Source of the DNA: Gyrodactylus bullatarudis
Taxonomy: Eukaryota > Platyhelminthes > Monogenea > Gyrodactylidea > Gyrodactylidae
DNA: 64,000 nt
Direction of reading: 5' to 3'
Assembly: GCA_012064415.1 (NCBI GenBank)
Contig: SSNU01000029.1
Location: 62,001-126,000 of the forward strand
The notes below the pieces were generated by a model. It ran no database searches and had not been told where the DNA came from. It saw only the letters and a list, made by a program, of their open reading frames with translations. Position numbers and translations under genes: made by a program. Shown here one piece after another: positions 49,101 through 58,900 of the stretch. Position 1 is the first letter of the stretch, and every line of letters starts with the position of its first letter.

Positions 49101-51052
49101 TGGACAATCACTATCAGTTTGAATAAAAAGAATTGTATTAACAGGAGGCTTGACACGAGAACTCGATGCCAGAGCTCTATTGCCAATTTGATGCTTCAGT
49201 TTTCCTTTAGTTATGGCCCGAATAAGATGAACAACTGGACCGAATCTAGTACTGGGATGTGATGCTAATAATACACATGGAATATTTGGCCAGCAACCTC
49301 CTTAAAGATAAATTTTTTAGATAAGTTTATCAAAATATTTTAATAACACAGATACAGATTCTACAACTCAAAGATTATTACAAAGAGACTACAAAGAGAA
49401 ATAATGGTCGCAGAGGTTAATTTCAATGTCTGATAAATTAATTTTGAAGCTCTGGTTTAGCCTAAATCATTTAGCTAAATTCTTATACATTTTATAGTAT
49501 ACATTAGAGAAAGCCCATCTTTTCAACTTTCCCCGGTCTTAATCTCGTTTGGAAGATAATCGAAAACTAGGCCTTTTTCATTTTGGTTATCAAAAAATTG
49601 TGTATCGTATCAAGTGACAATTTCAACAGGTCATCTTTCAGTATCATCTCAAAAAATAACATTTCAGAGATTGAAATGCATTTATTCATTGAACTTACCC
49701 TCAAAACCATCCAACTGAAAAGAGGTAGTTGAGACGTTAGGATGAGATTTTTTGGAAAAAGAATCATGTAGACTTGTTAGGGTCACCAAGTGACCAGATT
49801 CAATTAGTGATGAAAATATAAATGGCTCATCAGCTGTATACAAAAGGGATTTCTTATCGTCATTTAACCACTCTCCAAACATACTGGCATATTTCAAACT
49901 AGCCTTTGCCATGGATGATATAAGGAGAACAGGACATTGATCAACCCTCTGTTTGACGACAGTAATGTTGTCACCATTGCTATTTTGGTTGTCCCGTTTT
50001 GTCTTTGAACTATTGTTGGCCTTTTGGAGGCCAGAATATATACACTCGATGAGATCAAATGTAATGCCACACGGCAACGATGGTATGATAACATATCCTC
50101 CTTGAGATAAAGTATCACAAATTTTAGCTGTCAACTCTTGCACTTCATTTTCTAGAGTTGTAAAGTTGTTAATTTGTGCGACGCCAACAATTAATATGTC
50201 AGTATCCTTAAATGGTTCATAAGTGAATGGTTTAACATGATTGTAGAATAAAGAACTATGAGAAATGTAGGAAATTTTTCCAAAGTTGGATTTAATATTC
50301 CAATTGCAGGACCCGATTTCATAGCCAGCACTGAATCCGAAAATTTCTGCTTTTCCAAAAAGATTATACGATTCCGAGTAAGAAATGTATTTAATGCGGT
50401 TAAGAGTTTTGTCCAATTGGGCTTGACTATAAATTTCGAAGAATTCATCGGAATTAATCGAGAATACTTTCATCAAATGAAATGAAAATGATTCATCCAT
50501 GTGTAAGTCCTCAAAGGTCTTACAAGAATTAGGTAGATCTGATACAATATTTATCATGTCTTGAATGATCAATCTAAAGAGTTTATAAGATAATCAAGAT
50601 ATTACTTTCCGAAAATGGCTACAGGTTCTGTACAAAGAACTATTCCATTAAAGTTTGTATAGTGTATAATGAATGGCAAGCCAAGAAAACTCTTGGTATT
50701 TGAAATACAAATAAGGTCTACCAGACCCCAATTGAAGTTTTCTTTAATCAATTTTCTCAGAGGAGGGATAAAGTTCAAATACTCATTTCCATGAATCTTT
50801 TTTATTCTATCTTTATCGATTGAATCTCCAGTAAATTCATCGACGTTGGAAAATCCCTTATTTGACAATTGATGAACCGGTAAAAAGCTGGAGAAATGAG
50901 ATAGGTCAAGACAACAGTCCATGACAATCCTCAAATCTTTCAGTTTCAAAAGATAAGATGGACTGTAAAGGTTTTTTGATAGACGTGACTAAATCATTAG
51001 AAGGCTAACATACAATTTGAATACTTTCATTATTTTCTGACATTTTTTTCAT
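40175..51052 (-). CDS. INTS9: Integrator complex subunit 9 (INTS9)
   Basis: Ten exons on minus: 51052-51014, 50988-50606, 50573-49699, 49300-48963, 48813-48727, 48501-48331, 47365-47257, 43347-43159, 42799-42723, 40408-40175. All junctions are GT-AG and phase-consistent; the sum, 2502 nt, gives 833 residues. INTS9 is the catalytically dead metallo-beta-lactamase/beta-CASP partner of INTS11 in the nuclear Integrator cleavage module. Visible landmarks are RIVMDCCLDLSHF with no HxHxDH zinc site, LVDLICISNT, VLCTEPVAIFGK, GYEIGSCNWNIKS, GGYVIIPSLPCGITFDLIEC, IPCVLLASHPSTRFGPVVHL, TFSLSYNETASIKL and YIALIDG. The C-terminal INTS11-binding part includes ELTVRGITG and LHVMCPDESTKKI. It is longer than the human protein (658) through loops and a Ser-rich tail. 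Introns range from 25 and 32 nt to 2314 and 3909 nt. The weakest junction is the GTAAAA donor after exon 9; the short first exon is also inferred. Confidence 0.88.
40409..42722. other. Last INTS9 intron (2.3 kb)
   Basis: Holds a family A half-element near 40570-40790 ending TTAGCTTTA, and a 112-codon + frame at 41250-41588 described separately. The remainder is AT-rich and shows nothing else. Confidence 0.6.
41235..41588 (+). other. Unassigned open frame inside an INTS9 intron
   Basis: 112 codons on the strand opposite INTS9, with a charged helical start (MREMENLRNIFSRAFKFF), a KEREWLINSHFDL centre and a C-terminal CFQIRIANINSNW. An acceptor-like ATTCAG stands just before it. No family is recognised and no supporting exon found. 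It could be a small nested gene or chance; its length is unusual for such AT-rich sequence. Confidence 0.25.
43348..47256. other. Large INTS9 intron (3.9 kb)
   Basis: AT-rich (well over 70% by eye). No coding exon of another gene is seen; frames near 46875-47121 on both strands overlap each other and lack motifs. A palindromic CCTATATAGG lies near 44408. Confidence 0.5.
47545..48130. repeat. Family A-like repeat in an INTS9 intron
   Basis: TTTTGATCCATGATGGAATCCGAAATC matches 23455-23485 and 26600-26625, and the stretch 47890-48130 contains the GATTTGAAAGTGGGAGAGTG-type segment of family A. The left and right halves are diverged. Confidence 0.5.
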
Positions 51053-51125
51053 AAATTTTTCCAAATTAAACAAAATCTTAAGGCACTGATATGATCTAGG
51101 ATAATTGTTTTGTTAAGTCAAACAT
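51053..51125. promoter_or_regulatory. Divergent INTS9-MIX23 intergenic promoter (73 bp)
   Basis: Only 73 bp separate the proposed INTS9 ATG (51052, minus) from the MIX23 ATG (51126, plus). Both 5' UTRs and promoters must overlap here or in the first codons. No TATA box in a convincing position; the stretch is AT-rich. Confidence 0.6.
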
Positions 51126-51567
51126 ATGGATAGCTCACCTCAAGGCTTCGATTGTGATGATGTCTTTTTATTTTCAGTAATAGAAAATATATAATTTTAG
51201 AAAAACCTAAACTCTCTAAGAGTCAAAGAAGACCGAATACGTCTCAAACTAAACAAACTGAGTAACAGTTCTAAAGAAAATGCTGCTTCTGAATGTCAAT
51301 CAATGTTTGCGCAAGTATTATTAGCTATTTCTAGTTTAGATTTCTGATGGTCACAATCTTAGACGGTCTTTAATTTCCAAATGCTTGACTAAGCACAAGG
51401 AAGATTTACTCAAATATAAGGATAACAACGACTCGAAAAAGACATCAAAAAGTGTTTCTTTAGTCAGAAATTTTGAGAATGAATTAGACGAAGAGGAAAT
51501 AGTGTACAAATCTGCAATCAAATTCTTAACTGATTACTGTAAAAATTACTACCAGCCAAAAATGTAG
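51126..51567 (+). CDS. MIX23: MIX23 / CCDC58-type mitochondrial protein
   Basis: Exons 51126-51176, 51201-51314 and 51340-51567; GT-AG introns of 24 and 25 nt; 130 residues. It begins MDSSPQGFDCDDVFLFSKNL, matching the family pattern of a Cys followed by acidic residues, then LRVKEDRIRLKLN (human MRTIDDRIVHELN). Next come a Cys before QSMFAQI, a central RRSLISKCL, a helix with NFENELDEEEIVYKSAIKFL and a final CKNYYQPK (human RCRIHFKPPK). The Cys pairs correspond to the twin-Cys signature of the family, a soluble protein imported by the MIA pathway to the mitochondrial intermembrane space or matrix. Without the two tiny introns the frame is closed. It is head to head with INTS9 and tail to tail with ATXN7. 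Confidence 0.88.
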
Positions 51568-51615
51568 AAAAATTATATTTTGTAGAATATATGTTGTATT
51601 TATACAAATGAAAAA
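51568..51615. promoter_or_regulatory. Convergent 3' ends of MIX23 and ATXN7
   Basis: Only 48 bp lie between the two stop codons, with no AATAAA on plus and an ATAAAT on minus. The 3' UTRs must overlap as antisense, or be almost absent. Confidence 0.5.
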
Positions 51616-54600
51616 CTAGAGTCTTTTGGAAAGAACTTGATGATTTGCCTGATCTACAGTCTTACAGTATATCTCTCTGGTCACGTTTTCTTGAATATGC
51701 TTCTCTGTCTGATTAGTAATAAATCCATCTGATGAACTTGAAACGCCCGAATGGGAGACAAACACTCTACAATGATTTTTAAAATATTATATTCAATATA
51801 CTTACAAGTAAGATTTAGAATTTTAAAAAAATCCTTAATTATTTTAATCAAAGATTTTTTTGACTTACTTTCTTTGTTTTGATTGAACTTGATTAACAGG
51901 GTCACTGATATACTCAAAGAAGCGAGAGGATTTACTGATCGGATTATGATTAGGTAATGTCGATTGACTTGAGCTAAAGTACTTTCCATCAGTTACAGAA
52001 ATTTTATGCTTCAACCCTGGCTTTTTTACCTTGTTCTCGTGAATAAATGGTTGAGGATTTATTAGCTCTTCAAATTTTTTCTTGACAAGTATTTTATTTT
52101 TTATTGTATCAATGGTTGACGTTGAAAGACTTGATAAATTTTCACTGGGACAATTACTTGAGAATGATGAAGAAGAGGCTAAACTATTGTTACTACTACC
52201 ACAAGACGGAGATGAGTTAATGTTTCCCATAGCCTCATCGTAGAATTTATGGAGAATGTTTTTGGTAATTCTCATCTGCTGAGGAACCGAAGGTGACGGA
52301 ATGGAAGTGGAAGGCTGATTTTGTTGAAAGTGTTGACCAATTGGTAACTTGAAATTGGGCCCATTAAGCGGAGGAGTGGGAGTATTACTACTATAATGGA
52401 ATGATTTTTTCAGAGGTGCACTTCCGATATTATTATTGATACTACCACGTCTTATAAGGATTGGTGAGTTGGATGCAGACGATGAATCATTGGAAGCACT
52501 AAATTTGTAAGGATATATCCGTTTTATTGAACCATTTGAATAAATACCACCTGCTTGGGATGATAAAGACAGTGGAATTTGTGAAGATAATTCATTTGTG
52601 CTGGTACAAGTTTTAATGGTAGAATTGATATTATTAGAATTGTTGACAATACTTGACATTGAATGACATTGGTTGAGCTTCTTTTGAGTGCAAATTTGTG
52701 AAAGTGTGGAATTGATTCTTGGCAGTGTATTATTGATTTCACAATTTTTATTCGAAGAAAGAATAATCTTATTCTGGAAAAGAGGTTAAATTACTCCAAG
52801 ATAATGGATACTTGGCATGAAAAATTAGTTAATTCCATAAAAATCTCTGGTTTAAACTTTTCTAACATTTTCTATTTCAAAAATTTCTATGTTATTTCTC
52901 ACCAATTTATGTATAAATATCTGATGAAAACCAGTGAAATACAAGTTTTATTACTCAATATTCACCCGTCTTCTAAACCCTATGAGAAATGAATTTTTCT
53001 ACTGATACAAATAAAAATTTTTATCTACTATTTATTGTATAGTTAAATCAATTTTCAGTATAGTATAACTGGTTTACTATTTTTACTTTAGACTGACAGG
53101 TATCTCAATTTAATAAAATATTTTCAACAAAAAATCCAAATATTTTCTCAATTGTGCTACTAATATAGTGGTAGAAAAAATAAAAGTATTCACTAGAAAT
53201 TGTCTCTAAATCACTTATTAAAAGTTATTGAAAATGGAAAGATGACCCATTCGATAGAGAATATTCGTTTCTATCAGAAATTACTTTTACTCGTACAAAG
53301 AGTTCATTCATATTTTCATAAATACAAATTTACAATATTTCATTAAATTTCAAAACGAAAAATTAAAAGTATTCACTTTTATTTTGTAAAATCTCCCCTA
53401 CCAAGTACAACATTTAAGCACCTTTTTGACATGGAATCATACAAATTTTCTATTATTTCTTTTGGGATTGATTTCCACTCTTCATTGATTCTTTGAACTA
53501 GTTCTTGCCTATTTGAATATACTCTCCCTTGGGAATAGACTTTTTGAGATAAAATTCCCCACAAGTTTTCAATCGGATTCAAGTCGGGGCTCCTAGCTGG
53601 CCATGACAAAATCTGTATCTCATTATCATCAAACCATGTTCTAGTTGATGCTGATCGATGACAGGGAGCATTATCTTGCTGGAATATCATCTCGCACTTA
53701 TGAATTTCCTCCTTAAAGGGTAATAGCTGATCCTCAAGCAATTTCTGATATGAATTTGAATTAAGCTTCTCATCAATAACGACAAGATTTCCAGTTCCTT
53801 GCTTTGTGATAAACCCCCAAACCATTACATTGCCTCCACCAAATCCTCGTTTGATTTTAGTAGGTCTAGGTAGAGACTTGTCAATCCAACAAGAAGAAAG
53901 GCCATCAGGTCCATCCAAATTGAATTTTTTCTCATCTGAAAACATGATTTTACTCCAATCTTGGTTTTGGACAATTTTATCATGAGCCCACTGGTATCTC
54001 GATTCCCTATCCTTGATACTTAGATTAGGAACCCTTTTTGGTCTTCCCCAATAGATATTAGGATTAGTATTCAAATAATTTTGAACTGTTCTAATGCTGA
54101 CATTCAATTTAAGCTCAGCTTTTATTTGAGAAGCTGTTGCTTTTTTCTTGATGGCTAGATTGACAATTTTTTTAATCAGGCAATTGGGTATGGATCTCTT
54201 TCGGCCTCGCTTTTTCGGATTTAGCTTCTTTTGTTTGACTGAAAACAAATTATTAACAGTTCTACATGAGCATCCGATTATTTTAGCTATCTTCCGATTG
54301 CTTGAGCCATCTTGTTTTAATTTGTTGACAAAATCTCTATCACAGCCTCTCAGCTTCGAAAATTTCAATTTTTTAACGAACATTTTTGAACTATGTTTAG
54401 TTTATTGGCGATAATATATTTGAATGTACTGTGTAAGAGATATAATGAAAATTCAGAATTCAAAGTCTAATTCTAACTGGGAAAAAAGGTGATTGAAACT
54501 GAATACTTTTAATTTTTCGTTTTGAAATTTAATGAAATATTGTAAATTTGTATTTATGAAAATATGAATGAACTCTTTGTACGAGTAAAAGTAATTTCTG

Positions 54601-55700
54601 ATAGAAACGAATATTCTCTATCGAATGGGTCATCTTTCCATTTTCAATAACTTTTAATAAGTGATTTAGAGACAATTTCTAGTGAATACTTTTATTTTTT
54701 CTACCACTATATTATAGCATAGATTAATGACTTACTCTTGTCGATTCTAAACTGGAAAAGTTAATCTTTGATGTAGAATGGGAGCCAAGTCTTTTTGAGT
54801 AATCTGAATTATCCACAGTCTTTAGGAGAATGTTTGGTTGTGATGATCGGATTATTTGAGTTCGCTTCGGAGGGATTCTGAGAGTGGCACTGTCCGAACT
54901 TCTACTGGAAGATTGAAATTGATTTTTATCACTGTAGAGGAACTGATTTTTCTTGTACAACTTCATTAGATCAAAAAGGTTTCCGGATCTAGATATTTGA
55001 TTTTTCTGTTCAATAGAATGTACTGTGCACAGAATAGAGTTATGACACAGATTTCCCGACATATCTTTGCAACAACAATAGTTGGTAGAATCTAATGGCG
55101 AGGGAATATTATTTGCACCAGCACGTGTTGCACTCTTGGGATCAAATTGAATACGAATCTTCAAAGATTTGTCTCCATCCTCAAAAAAGCAAATTGGGTT
55201 CAACTTTTTAGGCTCTGAACTGTCAATTTCAACTATAGGATTCTCTATGAGAGTTTGTTTTCGTTTATTATTCGATTTAACCAAAGAGGGTTTACTTTCC
55301 ATAGATGAATGTCGATTAATTTTGACAGGAATGTTGGTCTTTTGTGCTTCTTTAGATTTTGAATTAGTAGTTGAAATATTAAGAGCATTCCGGGTTTCAT
55401 TTTCAGGATATTTATTGACATGTCGAGTTGCTAAACGGATTAAAAACTAAAAGTTACTATAATGATGAATGATTTGTCCATTTAAAATAAAAGCCTGGCA
55501 TATTTTGCACTGAACAATGTCTTCTTGATTAAAAGTATTGTCGAAAAAAGAAAATTCTGAAAAATCTATCAAAATATAGAATTTACGAGAATAATTTATA
55601 GGTTTGAAAATATCTGAAGTAAAATTAGCTCTGGTAGTGTCATCATTTTTTATCTGACATGATTCTTCTCTAAATAACTCCCATGGGTTTGCTAGAGAGT
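51616..55700 (-). CDS. ATXN7: Ataxin-7-like SAGA deubiquitinase-module subunit
   Basis: Exons on minus: 55700-55458, 55430-54736, 52773-51869 and 51766-51616, with GT-AG introns of 27, 1962 and 102 nt; phases agree throughout. The first coding exon lies further 5' (possible ATG at 55815) and is not certain. Landmarks in order: NPWELFREE; a zinc finger CKICQAFILNGQIIHHYTTRH whose last His residues come from two exons (human has C--C ... HYERRH); the SCA7 domain with C-x9-C-x5-C-x2-H (CCCKDMSGNLCHNSILCTVH) followed by the basic/hydrophobic FDLMKLYKK; then a long Ser/Asn/Pro-rich C-terminus. Ataxin-7 (yeast Sgf73) anchors the histone H2B deubiquitinase to SAGA through the N-terminal finger; the SCA7 domain binds nucleosomes. 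No polyglutamine tract is present. A Tc1 element occupies the long intron. Identity is strong by motif order. Confidence 0.85.
53166..54709 (-). mobile_element. Tc1-like transposon in an ATXN7 intron
   Basis: 1544 bp, bounded by TA target duplications (53164-53165 and 54710-54711) and terminal inverted repeats of about 215 bp that look almost identical; ends TAGTGGTAG and CTACCACTA. The single gene is intact and lies in the same orientation as ATXN7. Long matching arms, intact frame and clear duplication suggest a recent insertion, possibly still active. Confidence 0.93.
53379..54383 (-). CDS. Tc1 transposase, DD34E, intact
   Basis: 334 residues. The N-terminus has two helix-turn-helix units (about 15-60, SSNRKIAKIIGCSCRTVNNL; and 65-110, TASQIKAELKLNVSIRTVQN) separated by the GRPR-like KKRGRKRS, as in the paired-type DNA-binding domain of Tc1 transposases. 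The catalytic triad is visible: FSDEKKFNLDGPDG, IFQQDNAPCHRS and SPDLNPIENLWG, with 34 residues between the second Asp and the Glu. The glycine-rich GFGGGNVMVWGF is also present. No stop or shift. It cuts and joins at TA sites in the nucleus. Confidence 0.95.
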   Translation of the reverse strand: MFVKKLKFSKLRGCDRDFVNKLKQDGSSNRKIAKIIGCSCRTVNNLFSVKQKKLNPKKRGRKRSIPNCLIKKIVNLAIKKKATASQIKAELKLNVSIRTVQNYLNTNPNIYWGRPKRVPNLSIKDRESRYQWAHDKIVQNQDWSKIMFSDEKKFNLDGPDGLSSCWIDKSLPRPTKIKRGFGGGNVMVWGFITKQGTGNLVVIDEKLNSNSYQKLLEDQLLPFKEEIHKCEMIFQQDNAPCHRSASTRTWFDDNEIQILSWPARSPDLNPIENLWGILSQKVYSQGRVYSNRQELVQRINEEWKSIPKEIIENLYDSMSKRCLNVVLGRGDFTK

Positions 55701-55956
55701 CTAAATTAATGTATATAACAAACCATTTGAGTTAAGGAACATTTCAAAAACAGTGTCAAAAATTTGTATTAGTAAGGATTTTAGAACTATTTTTTGAGCC
55801 TTTGAGGGATATCATAGAGCTCAAATTGAAATATATTATCACACAATATCTCTTTAGAATAGTTGAATTTTGCGGTGAACTCGTAATGTGCGCGTAAAAT
55901 CTTTAACTAATCATCATCAATATTGTTTTATAGTGAAGTTTATTTTCAAATAGGCT
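55701..55956. promoter_or_regulatory. Divergent ATXN7-ULK promoter region
   Basis: The ULK start (ATG 55957) and the 5' part of ATXN7 (first coding exon unresolved, candidate ATG at 55815) face each other within about 250 bp. The ULK ATG follows a TTTTCAAATAG sequence that could also be an acceptor. Confidence 0.45.
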
Positions 55957-58900
55957 ATGAAAATATTAGGAGATTTTGAGTATGATCCAGCTAATGTTCT
56001 CGGTAATGGAGCATTTGCAATTGTATACAAAGGCCACTTCCGCTCGGTAGGAAATTTTATAATTCTAGAAACCTTCTGTTAATGTGGCTATTAAAATTAT
56101 GCTCAAAGATCAAAACATAATCAAGGCTAAAAGTTTATTGGGAAAAGAAATTTCAGTGTTAAAAGACTTGAACCATGAACATATCGTTAAACTTTATAGT
56201 CATAATGTATGTTTTGACCTTTTTTATTGATATTTTAGATTTCTTCCTCTGGAGTTTATCTAGTCATGGAATATTGTAATTGTGGTGATCTTTCCGAATA
56301 TTTGCAAAGTAATCCAATAATAAATTTTATTTTAAAGTTAAAAAAATTCTTCCTGAGAGTACAATTAAGCATATACTATTCCAAATCGGATCAGCTATGG
56401 AAGCTATGTTCAAGAAGAAAATTATGCACAGAGATTTGAAGCCTGGAAATATTCTTTTAAGTTATTATGGTGAACGAAATCGTGTCAGCGAAATTCCCGG
56501 AAATCAAATTGTTTTCAAATTAGCTGATTTTGGATTTGCTCGGTTCTTACCAAATGGTATTATGGCTGTAACAATGTGTGGTTCCCCAATGTACATGGCT
56601 CCTGAAGTATTAATGAGTAAAAAGTACAATGCTCTAGCTGATATTTGGAGTATGGGAATTATTGTTTATCAATGCTTGACTGGAAAGGCTGCTTTTTATG
56701 CCAATACGCCTGAGGCTCTGAAGAAAATTTACGAAACTAACTACAATTTGAGACCAAAGTGAGTTTATTTTAATTTTTAATTAAATATTCTTGGTATTCT
56801 AATAGTTAAATATGATTATTTTATTTGAAAATTACTTTGAATCCTTTTTAAAATGATATTCTAATATTATTCTCAATGCTTTTTAGGATTCCAGAAACTT
56901 GTAGTCGCGAGTTGGCAGATCTTTTAGTAAAAATGCTCAAAAGAGATCCTTTAAAAAGAATAAATTTTGACAACTTTCTGAGTCATCCATTCATACAAAG
57001 TGGAATTAAGAAACCAACCATTGATATGCTTGGTAAATCTAAGCCAAATGAAAATCTCTTGGCTAATCAAAGAAATTCAGATTTCGAAATTGGCTGTACT
57101 AAAACACTTCCTGGAATAGATAATAATGGCGCAAGATCCTCATCAAATACACCAAAAAATATTCGAAATGATCATAAGCCAAGGTCAAAAGAACCAGAGA
57201 CATATCTGGCTAATGTAAGTTTTTACTTATTTTTCAATAGCTGATTGCTTATTATCAAATGTATCCTTTAGTTATCGGTGGAGGCTCAAAAAATAATACG
57301 TTTTCACATTGAGATAGTTATAAAAATTATTATCTTCAAAGTTATTTTTGAGTTTAGCACATTGTTAGAAAATGAAAAAAATCTCTCTAGCTCAAAAAAT
57401 GTGGATTGAGATCATTGATATAAATGCAATATCATGTTTTAATACCTTATCTTCAATACATTTTAAGACCTTATAACTTTGAATCCTGATGCTATAAAAA
57501 ATAGCTGGTTAAAATAAGGAGTTTAATACTTTTGATTTGAGCCTCCATTTATTAATATTTTGAGCTGATTTATTTTACTAATAATACAATCTTGGAAATA
57601 TTATTAAAAGAGCTATTCTTTACTCTGACGATACAAGGATTTAAATAAACTATTTCCAATAATCTTTTTTTCGGAATATAAATTTATTTATTGAAATTTT
57701 TATAACATACAAAATATAGTTCTATTAATACGTACATTAGTTAGAAAGATTTTAATGTTTTCATTAGGGATATTGTTAATATCGATTTGAAATCTCCAGG
57801 TTATCGGGAGAATATTCGATAATAGAATGGAGAAGCCCCGTTTTGTCTAAGAGGCTATTTTTTAGAATTGTGTTTTAAATCACATTTTAAATTCTCATTG
57901 CCATTTGATAATAATTTCTTTTAATAACTGAGACATTTATTTATGGCTTAAAGAAATTTAGATAAGATTGAAAGTCAACTTTTGTGCTCATTACAGACGA
58001 TAATTTTTTCAAGAATATTTTTAAAATGATTTTTTTTTATTATTTTAGCTTGCCAAAGACAGGAAAATAACCATGAGTGAATCCATTGAATATGAATATT
58101 CCCCAACCTTGAATTTTAATTATGACAGTTCGCAAAATTTCTCCGACGAGGTAACTTTTCTAATCTCCTTGAATTTTCAAAGCTTTTTTATTCACAAATT
58201 TCTCTTAGTTTACACGTCGGGATGAAACAACTCTTGAATCGGATGGGTATCTCTACGATGATGACGAAATCATTGAAAATCGTGCAAACTTTGGCAATAC
58301 ACCTGTTAGAACTGATTTGCCAAAGAATGATGGTTTTATCATTATTGATAAGGATAAAAGATTAAATCCAACAAATCGTGTCGGAGAACCAGAGAAGAAT
58401 CCGTGAGTCTTTTAGAAAACAAACTGCTATACGCAAGGGCTCTTTTGGCTTGCTCTTTGAATAGTTTGAAATTCAGAAGTTAAGTATTTTATTCTGCTGA
58501 AAGGGCTCATTTATTTTCCTCAAAACCCTGTGATTGTATCTTTTGTCCAAAGAAAACACTCTAAAGATCTATCTTAATTTTTTTCAAGATCGTATCCCCA
58601 GCCAGCTAGAGAACATTCAATTGCATCACCCAATCAGACTAAAAACAAATACACCCCTCAACAAACAACGAGTCATCAAACAAAATTTTCCTCAGAAATC
58701 GCTTCTATTGTTAAAAACCAATCTCTCCAGGAAGCTCAAAGAAATGTAAGAAGCCTAATATTTTGAAAATCACTTCAAGAAATAATTAAAAATTATTTAG
58801 AATCGTTTGAGTGATCACAAAAAGTTGGAAACAATCGTCGGTTCTCCAAATATAGGTATGTTCTTCATTAAAATTCTAATTATATCATGATCTTTAATGC

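Noticed and set aside
51127..51180. A first INTS9 exon with a GAG|GTGAGC donor on the minus strand
   Set aside because: It has no ATG and overlaps MIX23 exon 1. The 39-nt exon at 51014-51052 with a 25-nt intron fits frame and position better.
56309..56400. Reading straight through 56309-56337 in ULK
   Set aside because: Read-through puts the following HRDLKPGN region out of frame; removing 29 nt restores both frame and alignment.
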